Part shown: positions 23,472-29,697 of the stretch, in pieces
Layout: each line of letters opens with the position of its first letter
Position numbering within the stretch: position 1 is the stretch's first letter
NCBI GenBank assembly: GCA_964429655.1
Contig: CAYSCZ010000040.1
Span: forward strand, 1-29,697
Source: CAYSCZ01 sp964429655
GTDB taxonomy: Bacteria; Bacteroidota; Bacteroidia; Cytophagales; Cyclobacteriaceae
Reading direction: 5' to 3'
Length of the DNA: 29,697 nucleotides
Notes under the pieces: model-generated
Database searches by the model: none
What the model was told of the DNA's origin: nothing
What the model saw: the letters and a program-made list of their open reading frames with translations, nothing else
Made by a program: the position numbers and the translations under genes

Positions 23472-25763
23472 ATGGCCGAGCACAAAAAAATAAAATTATT
23501 TTCAGATCAATTTGTTTATTCTTTCCCGGTTCAAATATTTTTTTATCACTGCAAAAGAAACCTTGCTTTATTAGCAGGTTGGTTTATATTGATTCTTTCC
23601 ATCACAGAGAACTTTGGACTTGTATATGGCATACCTTATCTCTACCTCGATCCTGAATATTTAAACGAGGTTGGTTTTTGGAGTTTTTTTATAGTCGGCA
23701 TCACCTTTGGTGGGTTAACCATGGCTTTTAACATTACCAGTTATATCCTCGACGGTCATCGTTACCCATTTGTTGGGATTTTGGAACGCCCATTTGCAAA
23801 ATTCTCCATTAATAACAGTTTTATTGCAGTCATTACACTTGTCATTTATATTATACAGATCATTAGGTTTCAGATAGACAATGAATTCACAGGCTCAAAC
23901 GATATTATCTTGATGATCGCCGGTTTGTTAGCAGGTATTTTTATAATGATTGCCGGCCTAAACATTTACTTTTCACTCACCAATAAAGATATATTTCAAT
24001 TTCTAGCAGGCAGTGTAGATAAGCGACTTAGAAAAGCGGCACTGAGCAGGGTGCGTGTCATGAACAAACTGAAAGAAACCAGAAGAGGAGAAATAAATGT
24101 GACAAACTATCTGGATCTTAAATTAAAAGTAAGATCTACAGTGGGATTATTGGATTTTTATGACCGTAGTGCTGTTTTAAAGGTATTTGACCAGAATCAT
24201 TTCAATTCAGTGGTTGCTGAGTTATTAATAATCATCGTTATTCTTCTTTTAGGCATTTTCATGGAAAATCCATACTTCCAGATTCCAGCGGGTGCCAGCA
24301 CCATTTTGATGATCACCATCTTCATTATGCTAACCGGTGCAGTATCTTACTGGTTTAGGGGTTGGAGCATAACGTTTGTAGTGGCACTATTTATCTTTAT
24401 CAATGTTTTGGTTAGGTCTGGTGTCATAGAAGGAAATTTTACAGCCAGGGGATTGGATTATAACACGGGCAAAGCCGAATATTCACTAGAAAACCTTAAT
24501 AGAATTAATAGTCACCAAAATTTCGTAAGAGATAAGAAGGAGACGCTTGAAATATTAAATAAATGGAAAGCCAAGTGGCCGGTAAAAGAGAAGATGATAT
24601 TCCTGTGTGTAAGTGGCGGTGGGCAACGGGCTGCCTTATGGACGGTAAATGCACTACAAAATATAGACCGAAATTTAAATGGGCAGCTAATGAACCACAC
24701 CCAGCTTATAACTGGTGCCTCCGGGGGAATAATCGGGGCGGCCTACTATCGGGAACTCTACCTTAGAGTACTTAATGGCCAATTGCAGAATCAAAATCAC
24801 GTTAAATATTTAGACCAAATATCAAGGGATAATCTAAACGCCATCATTTACACCCTGATGGTTAATGATCTGTTTATCAGGTTGCAGTCCTATGAGTATG
24901 CAGAACATCAATACGTTAAAGACCGTGGATACGCTTTTGAAAACAAGCTGAACGAAAACTTAGATTTTGTGTTTGAAAAGCAACTGATGGATTACAAATC
25001 CCCGGAGCAAGTGAGTGAGATCCCCATGATGATACTGACCCCAACCATATTGAATGATGGGCGGAAATTGTTTATATCCCCTCAAGGACTCACTTACATG
25101 GGCATCTCCCAGGAAATCGGGAAAAAGGCAGAGGATTTTAAAAACCGAGGCGTTGATTTTAATCGTTTATTTCAATCACAGGGCGCTTCAAACCTACATT
25201 TTCTCAGTGCGCTGAGGATGAGCGCCTCCTTCCCTTACATTACCCCCAATGTTAACCTCCCGAGTAATCCTGAAATTGAAATTATGGATGCAGGGATTTC
25301 CGATAATTATGGGATCAGTGACGCCATTAGGTTTCTATTTGTTTTTCAGGATTGGATATCAGAAAACACATCGGGTGTTGTTTTTTTAATTATCCGGGAT
25401 ACCCGGAAATCCGGCCCGATTGAGGATAGGCCCAACCCTTCCATCATTGACAAGCTCACTTATCCAATTGCAGGGGTTTATAATAACCTGGCGAATGTTC
25501 AGGACATTAGAAATGATGAGCGGCTTGAAACTGTTAAAGCATGGTTTAATGGTGATTTAGATGTTGTGGAACTGGAGTATGATACCTATAGCTTGTTTGA
25601 TGGTGCCACCAATGTTATTGATAAGCACGAAAAAAAGATAAAAAGGGCTTCTTTGAGCTGGCACCTCACAACCAAAGAAAAAAAGAACATCATCGAAAAT
25701 ATCGAACGAACCAAAAACCAGAATGCTTTGAATAAGCTTCAACGGATAATTAATAGTCGTTAA
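23472..25763 (+). CDS. patatin-like phospholipase fused to a seven-segment membrane domain
   Basis: The protein has 763 residues. The N-terminal half carries about seven membrane segments (about 31-50, 70-92, 115-135, 143-168, 247-263, 272-293, 298-315), with a basic loop at 182-205 (KRLRKAALSRVRVMNKLKE). The C-terminal half is a patatin domain with oxyanion SGGGQR (381-386), nucleophile Ser417 in TGASGGIIGA, and the catalytic Asp607 in MDAGISDNYG. The dyad is complete, so lipid acyl hydrolase activity is expected. Basic residues in the even loops place the N-terminus in the cytoplasm. With seven crossings the patatin domain would face the periplasm, unlike ordinary soluble patatins. Its 3' end overlaps rsmE by 14 bases (tail to tail). 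The function of the membrane half is unknown. Confidence 0.88.
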   Translation: MAEHKKIKLFSDQFVYSFPVQIFFYHCKRNLALLAGWFILILSITENFGLVYGIPYLYLDPEYLNEVGFWSFFIVGITFGGLTMAFNITSYILDGHRYPFVGILERPFAKFSINNSFIAVITLVIYIIQIIRFQIDNEFTGSNDIILMIAGLLAGIFIMIAGLNIYFSLTNKDIFQFLAGSVDKRLRKAALSRVRVMNKLKETRRGEINVTNYLDLKLKVRSTVGLLDFYDRSAVLKVFDQNHFNSVVAELLIIIVILLLGIFMENPYFQIPAGASTILMITIFIMLTGAVSYWFRGWSITFVVALFIFINVLVRSGVIEGNFTARGLDYNTGKAEYSLENLNRINSHQNFVRDKKETLEILNKWKAKWPVKEKMIFLCVSGGGQRAALWTVNALQNIDRNLNGQLMNHTQLITGASGGIIGAAYYRELYLRVLNGQLQNQNHVKYLDQISRDNLNAIIYTLMVNDLFIRLQSYEYAEHQYVKDRGYAFENKLNENLDFVFEKQLMDYKSPEQVSEIPMMILTPTILNDGRKLFISPQGLTYMGISQEIGKKAEDFKNRGVDFNRLFQSQGASNLHFLSALRMSASFPYITPNVNLPSNPEIEIMDAGISDNYGISDAIRFLFVFQDWISENTSGVVFLIIRDTRKSGPIEDRPNPSIIDKLTYPIAGVYNNLANVQDIRNDERLETVKAWFNGDLDVVELEYDTYSLFDGATNVIDKHEKKIKRASLSWHLTTKEKKNIIENIERTKNQNALNKLQRIINSR

Positions 25764-26442
25764 GCATATTTAATTGAGCACAAGCTACCACGCCTGCTGT
25801 CTCTGTTCTTAGAGTGGTCTTTCCAAAACTGACGGGTTTGAATTTAAAGTCTTTAGCAAGCTTAATTTCTTCCTTAGAAAAATCTCCTTCAGGGCCTATA
25901 AGCAGGGCGTAGTCTTTACCAGGTTCTGTTGAGGACCTCAAAAGTTCATTTTTATCATTAACATGTGCAATAAATTTTTTCGACTGGGGGCAAATTCTAA
26001 CAAAGTCTTTAAACTTAATTAACCCATTGATCTTTGGAATAATATAACATTTGCTCTGTTTCATGGCGCTGACTGCCTTTTTATGTAACCGATCCAACCT
26101 TATTCTTGACCGCTCAGAATGATCTGATTCAATAAATGTGATGGCATCTACACCAAGTTCCACAGCCTTTTCAGTGAACCATTCCATTCGATCCATATTT
26201 TTCGTTGGTGCAATAGCCAGGTGAATGTAATGACGCTTGTTTATGCTCTGAAATTTTTCCATCAATTCAAAATTAAATTGTCCTTTTTCCATTACGCCCA
26301 GCTTTGCTTTATAAGCATTTCCTGATCCGTCAGTTAGGCTAATTAGGTCTCCCTCAGCTAACCTGAGTACTTTACTGGCATGATTCGACTCTTCTCTGGA
26401 CAAGTAGTTTTCTGAAATGTTGGTTGAATAAAATAGGTACAT
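25750..26442 (-). CDS. rsmE: 16S rRNA (uracil-1498-N3)-methyltransferase
   Basis: A 230-residue SPOUT methyltransferase. The N-terminal PUA-like RNA-binding domain (about 1-70) includes HASKVLRLAEGDLISLTDG. The C-terminal knot carries the SAM-binding signatures LLIGPEGDFSKEEI and GKTTLRTETAGVVA. IAPTKNMDRMEWFTEKAVEL is also typical of RsmE. It modifies U1498 of 16S rRNA in the assembled small subunit. The gene converges with the patatin gene (overlap 25750-25763) and is divergent from glnN, with 146 AT-rich bases between the starts. Confidence 0.95.
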   Translation of the reverse strand: MYLFYSTNISENYLSREESNHASKVLRLAEGDLISLTDGSGNAYKAKLGVMEKGQFNFELMEKFQSINKRHYIHLAIAPTKNMDRMEWFTEKAVELGVDAITFIESDHSERSRIRLDRLHKKAVSAMKQSKCYIIPKINGLIKFKDFVRICPQSKKFIAHVNDKNELLRSSTEPGKDYALLIGPEGDFSKEEIKLAKDFKFKPVSFGKTTLRTETAGVVACAQLNMLNDY

Positions 26443-26510
26443 TTAATTAGGTATAATTGAATAATTTGGTAGTTTTTTTCAGTATTTAGGTTATTTTTTT
26501 AACGTTTATA

Positions 26511-26539
26511 TTGTATTGATGCAAAATATCATAATTTTA
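26511..26539 (+). promoter_or_regulatory. candidate promoter of glnN
   Basis: TTG (26511-26513) is followed 18 bases later by TAATTTTA (26532-26539), one base from the TAnnTTTG -7 consensus. The spacing fits Bacteroidota sigma-A promoters. The start would be near 26546, about 43 bases before the ATG. No -24/-12 sigma-54 element is visible in this region. The AT richness makes chance matches likely. Confidence 0.35.
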
Positions 26540-26588
26540 CCCTTTATTTTTAATATAATATTGAAATTTAAACCTTAACCAATTCGAT

Positions 26589-28751
26589 ATGGCAAAACTC
26601 AGATTCGATGCGCTAAATACAGTGCAGTCAAGACCTCAAATAGAGGTTGACCTTCCTTCATCAAAGATAGGTGAATTCTTTGGTGAACTTGCTTTCGGAT
26701 ACGAACAGATGAGATCTACCTTATCTCCTGACGTTTTCAAGAAAGTTGATCATGCGATCAAAAACAGAAAAAAAATAGATACTGATGTAGCTGATGCTGT
26801 TGCAGTAGCTGTAAAATCATGGGCTTTAGAAAAAGGTGTCACACATTATACACATTGGTTTCAACCCTTAACCGGGTCAACGGCTGAAAAGCACGATACT
26901 TTTTTTGATTCCAATAAAGGCATAGAAAATTTTAAAGGCACTGAATTGGTACAACAGGAACCCGACGCTTCTTCCTTCCCAAGTGGAGGTATCCGGACTA
27001 CTTTTGAGGCGAGGGGATACACAGCCTGGGACCCATCATCACCAATTTTTATTTATGAAACAACGCTTTGTATACCTACAATCTTTGTAAGTTACACAGG
27101 AGAAGCATTAGACTACAAAGCACCATTATTAAAAGCACTGGATGCAGTTGACCGGGCTGCTACAAAGGTTTGTAAATTATTTGACCGGGCCGTAAACCAG
27201 GTAGATGCCTCTCTGGGTTGGGAACAAGAATATTTTGTGGTTGACAGGGCTTTATATGCTGTAAGACCAGATTTGGTTATGTCAGGCAGAACGGTATTTG
27301 GACACAATCCTGCAAGAGGTCAACAGTTGGATGATCATTATTTCGGCAGTATCCCTACCAGGATTTACAGGTTTATCAAAGACTTTGAAATTGAGGCCTG
27401 GAAACTAGGTATTCCTGTAAGGACAAGGCATAATGAGGTAGCCCCTTCCCAGTTTGAAGTGGCTCCAATGTTTGAAAAAGTTAATGTAGGCACTGATCAT
27501 AACCAGTTGATCATGGATATCATGGATAAGGTTGCACTAAGGCATAACCTGAAAGTACTGTTTCATGAAAAACCTTTTGCCGGACTTAACGGCAATGGTA
27601 AACATAATAACTGGTCATTAATTACCAACACAGGAGTGAACCTGTTCCAGCCAAGCAGCAGTGCGCGCGAAAATCTTATGTTTCTGACATTCTTCGTTAC
27701 TACTATAAAAGCGGTATTCGAAAATGCAGATTTGCTCAGGGCAAGTATCGCATCTGCGGGCAATGACCACAGACTTGGCGCTAATGAGGCTCCCCCGGCA
27801 ATCATATCGGTTTTCATAGGATCAACACTATCTAAAGTGTTGGATGAATTGGAGCATAATGGTAACGTGGTGATTGAGAAAGGAGACAACATCTATATGA
27901 AGCTGGGCATTGATCAAATTCCACAAATCATTTTGGATAATACTGACAGAAATAGAACCTCTCCATTTGCTTTCACCGGAAATAAATTTGAGTTTCGTGC
28001 AGTTGGTGGCGAGGCCAATGTATCTAACCCAATGATGGTATTGAACCTTATTGTCGCTGATCAACTAAACAAACTTCATGAAGATGTAAACAGTGCCATT
28101 GAGGGCGGTAAAGAAAGAAGATTAGCCATTGTCGATGTGCTGAGAGAATATGTAAAATCTTCTAAAGCCATACGCTTTGAAGGTGACGGATATTCTGATG
28201 AATGGGTACAGCAAGCAGAAAAAAGAGGCCTGTCAAATGTAAAAGATACCCCCAGGGCCCTGGACTTTTACAATACTGATAAAGCGAAAGATATGTTTAC
28301 CAGGTACGGAATTCTTAATGAGTCGGAGATGAACGGTAGACATGAAACATTACTGGAAAACTATATACTGAAACTTCAAATTGAAGGACGCGTAATGGGA
28401 GATTTGGCTTTAAACCACGTCATCCCTACAGCTATTGCCTATCAAAATAAATTGATCCAAAATGCAAAAGGATTGAAAGAGCTTGGTATCGAGAATTCTG
28501 AGATTGTTAAGACCATCGAAGAGATATCTAAATATATCTCTGAATTGAGGGCGGATATATACTACATGACTGAAGAAAGGAAACGAATCAACAAAATTGA
28601 GGATACCAGGGAAAAAGCCATAGAGTACTGTGATAGTGTTAAAGGAAAATATTTTGACCGGATGAGATATGCTGTGGATAAACTTGAGTTATTAGTAGAT
28701 GATGAGGATTGGCCACTGGTGAAATACAGGGAAATGTTATTCCTACGCTAA
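26589..28751 (+). CDS. glnN: glutamine synthetase type III
   Basis: A 720-residue GSIII, the large form found in Bacteroidota and some other phyla, which makes glutamine from glutamate, ammonia and ATP. Diagnostic stretches in order are WFQPLTGSTAEKHDTFFD, RGYTAWDPSSPIF, GWEQEYFVVD (metal-binding Glu), RTRHNEVAPSQFEVAPMFE, HEKPFAGLNGNGKHNNWSL, ASAGNDHRLGANEAPPAI and NRTSPFAFTGNKFEFRAVGG. The length is full and no residue seems lost. No PII (glnK) or amt gene is adjacent, so nitrogen control must act elsewhere. Downstream, 32 bases separate it from the lipoprotein hydrolase gene, whose first codons contain a terminator-like hairpin that could end glnN transcripts. Confidence 0.97.
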   Translation: MAKLRFDALNTVQSRPQIEVDLPSSKIGEFFGELAFGYEQMRSTLSPDVFKKVDHAIKNRKKIDTDVADAVAVAVKSWALEKGVTHYTHWFQPLTGSTAEKHDTFFDSNKGIENFKGTELVQQEPDASSFPSGGIRTTFEARGYTAWDPSSPIFIYETTLCIPTIFVSYTGEALDYKAPLLKALDAVDRAATKVCKLFDRAVNQVDASLGWEQEYFVVDRALYAVRPDLVMSGRTVFGHNPARGQQLDDHYFGSIPTRIYRFIKDFEIEAWKLGIPVRTRHNEVAPSQFEVAPMFEKVNVGTDHNQLIMDIMDKVALRHNLKVLFHEKPFAGLNGNGKHNNWSLITNTGVNLFQPSSSARENLMFLTFFVTTIKAVFENADLLRASIASAGNDHRLGANEAPPAIISVFIGSTLSKVLDELEHNGNVVIEKGDNIYMKLGIDQIPQIILDNTDRNRTSPFAFTGNKFEFRAVGGEANVSNPMMVLNLIVADQLNKLHEDVNSAIEGGKERRLAIVDVLREYVKSSKAIRFEGDGYSDEWVQQAEKRGLSNVKDTPRALDFYNTDKAKDMFTRYGILNESEMNGRHETLLENYILKLQIEGRVMGDLALNHVIPTAIAYQNKLIQNAKGLKELGIENSEIVKTIEEISKYISELRADIYYMTEERKRINKIEDTREKAIEYCDSVKGKYFDRMRYAVDKLELLVDDEDWPLVKYREMLFLR

Positions 28752-28783
28752 ACACCTGGCTTTCACAATTCGTTAAAGCATTC

Positions 28784-29644
28784 ATGTTAGTAAAGAGGAA
28801 AATAATCATAAGGGTCGCTATTGCTGTAGCGACCTTTTTCGTATTATCAAACCTTATGTCCTCATGTCTTTCTTTTCGCATGAATGAGAGTAAAGCAAAA
28901 GAATATTATGAAGATAGTTCAGTGTCGCCGGAAATTAATCAAATAAAGGTTGAAGGCCGAACCATAAACTACGCACAGGTGATCAACGGTAAAGATAATC
29001 TGGCTGTATTTGTTCATGGGTCCCCCGGAAGCTGGTCTGCTTTTAAGCACTTTTTAAAAGCAGATTCCCTGATACAAGCTACCGATATGATCTCTATCGA
29101 CAGACCGGGTTTTGGATATTCTGATTTTGGTAAGGCTGAACCATCAATAAAACAACAGGCCTTTCTTATGGTAGAGGTTCTACAGCAGTACAAGAACAAA
29201 AACATCATACTTATCGGACACAGTTTGGGGGGTCCGGTAATTGCAAGGATGGCTATGGATTATCCTGGCCTGATTGGTGGATTGGTGTTGGTTGCCCCAT
29301 CCGTTGATCCTGAACAGGAAAAATATGAATGGTACCGTCATGTGATGAAAAGCAGTATTTTTAAGTACATTATTCCAAAATCTTTCCGAGTATCCAATGA
29401 GGAGATTCTGCCTTTAAAAAAGGAATTGGAGCTCATGATTCCTTACTGGAAGGATATACAGATTCCTACCATTGTAATACATGGCACCGAAGACCAGCTT
29501 GTTCCGAAAGAAAATGCCGATTTTGTGCAAGAGATGGTACCCGAAGAATACCTGGATGTATGGATGATTGAAGGTATGAACCACTTCGTCCCCTGGTCCA
29601 GGCCGGAATTGATCGCTAAAGGAATTGTTAGCTGTTTAAATTAA
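28784..29644 (+). CDS. lipoprotein alpha/beta hydrolase
   Basis: The 286 residues are counted from the ATG at 28784. An earlier in-frame ATG (28709) would overlap glnN by 43 bases and put 25 non-signal residues in front of the signal peptide. The leader has basic MLVKRK, a hydrophobic core and the lipobox LMSSC (Cys28), so the protein is probably a lipoprotein in the periplasm or outer membrane. The hydrolase domain shows the oxyanion FVHGSPGSWSAF, nucleophile GHSLGG (Ser147), Asp237 in IHGTEDQLVP and His267 in GMNHFVPW, all intact. The substrate is unknown. The hairpin at 28813-28839 lies in its signal-peptide codons. No separate promoter is visible, so it probably depends on read-through from glnN. 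The 47-bp repeat begins 6 bases after its stop. Confidence 0.85.
   Translation: MLVKRKIIIRVAIAVATFFVLSNLMSSCLSFRMNESKAKEYYEDSSVSPEINQIKVEGRTINYAQVINGKDNLAVFVHGSPGSWSAFKHFLKADSLIQATDMISIDRPGFGYSDFGKAEPSIKQQAFLMVEVLQQYKNKNIILIGHSLGGPVIARMAMDYPGLIGGLVLVAPSVDPEQEKYEWYRHVMKSSIFKYIIPKSFRVSNEEILPLKKELELMIPYWKDIQIPTIVIHGTEDQLVPKENADFVQEMVPEEYLDVWMIEGMNHFVPWSRPELIAKGIVSCLN
28813..28839 (+). terminator. intrinsic terminator-like hairpin inside a coding sequence
   Basis: GGTCGCTA (28813-28820) pairs perfectly with TAGCGACC (28827-28834) around a TTGCTG loop. TTTTT (28835-28839) follows at once, and the flanking AAG/TTT extends the stem to about 11 pairs with one G-U. It is 61 bases downstream of the glnN stop and looks like a standard intrinsic terminator, yet it encodes residues 10-19 of the following lipoprotein's signal peptide. 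Confidence 0.75.
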
Positions 29645-29650
29645 TTAATC

Positions 29651-29697
29651 CCAGATTTGTCATTGGAATTTTGTCATGAAGGGTTAAAGCCCAAAAA
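29651..29697 (+). repeat. 47-bp repeat, right copy (inverted relative to 8-54)
   Basis: It is identical over 47 bases to the reverse complement of 8-54, and the window ends exactly at its last base. It contains TTTGTCAT at 29656-29663 and 29670-29677, then GGGTTAAAGCCC and A residues. It lies 6 bases after the stop of the lipoprotein hydrolase and reads in the same direction as that gene. Confidence 0.9.

Noticed and set aside
26443..26588. A sigma-54 (-24/-12) promoter for glnN, suggested by rpoN being in the same window
   Set aside because: I looked for GG and GC dinucleotides at the required spacing with TGGC/TTGC context and found none. A sigma-A-like element fits better.
28709..28783. 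Earlier start of the lipoprotein hydrolase overlapping glnN
   Set aside because: The extra 25 residues are encoded mostly by glnN's own 3' end in another frame and would precede an otherwise ideal lipoprotein signal peptide.
1..29697. The window as a circular or linear plasmid or phage, because both ends share a sequence
   Set aside because: The shared ends are inverted, not direct, so they do not support circularity. The content is core metabolism without replication, partition or phage genes.
1..29697. CRISPR arrays, tRNA/rRNA genes, insertion sequences
   Set aside because: No regularly spaced repeats, cloverleaf sequences or transposase motifs were recognised on either strand.

Overview
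The window looks like a chromosomal segment of a Bacteroidota bacterium, most likely a Cytophagales-type environmental or marine lineage (the phylum is well supported, the order is inference). It is AT-rich. Several upstream regions carry the Bacteroidota sigma-A -7 box TAnnTTTG and no Shine-Dalgarno sequences stand out. The gene set also fits: a type III glutamine synthetase, RpoN, a PorT-like outer-membrane barrel, a lipoprotein with an SSC lipobox, and secreted proteins with short signal peptides ending before Gln. I see no rRNA, tRNA, CRISPR array, transposase or phage gene.

Layout. 1-215: window edge with a 47-bp repeat. 216-6790 (minus strand): a tight run of TetR regulator, LolA-like periplasmic protein, two FtsX-type permeases, a LolD-type ATPase and an outer-membrane barrel, then a haloalkane-dehalogenase-like enzyme after a 104-bp gap. 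A palindromic operator and a perfect -7 box precede tetR. 6893-7914: a truncated nucleoside hydrolase, a 28-residue membrane peptide gene and otherwise non-coding DNA. 7915-12040: an orphan single-domain response regulator, a small helical protein coupled to a Uup-type ABC-F protein, a bidirectional terminator, a small secreted protein and a PorT-like barrel. 12037-14102 (minus): rpoN overlapping a degenerate PAP2-like membrane protein. 14195-21147 (plus): asnS, ppc and glgP. 21158-23434 (minus): a DUF3179 protein, and a monoacylglycerol-lipase-like hydrolase followed closely by a low-molecular-weight phosphatase-like protein. 23472-25763: a patatin lipase fused to about seven membrane segments. 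25750-29644: rsmE (minus), glnN and a lipoprotein alpha/beta hydrolase (plus). The window ends exactly in the second copy of the 47-bp repeat, inverted relative to the first.

How the genes work together. The clearest multi-gene system is the TetR-controlled envelope operon. Its parts (ATPase, paired permeases, periplasmic carrier, outer-membrane barrel) form a complete candidate route for moving a lipid or lipoprotein from inner to outer membrane. The middle of the window is core metabolism (asparaginyl-tRNA synthesis, anaplerosis, glycogen breakdown, ammonia assimilation). Ester and lipid hydrolases are unusually frequent (dehalogenase-like, MGL-like, membrane patatin, lipoprotein hydrolase).

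Most worth a second look: the envelope operon, the membrane-anchored patatin whose catalytic domain is predicted periplasmic, a dehalogenase-like enzyme lacking the usual halide-binding Asn, an intrinsic-terminator hairpin inside the signal-peptide codons of the gene after glnN, and the matched repeats at both ends.
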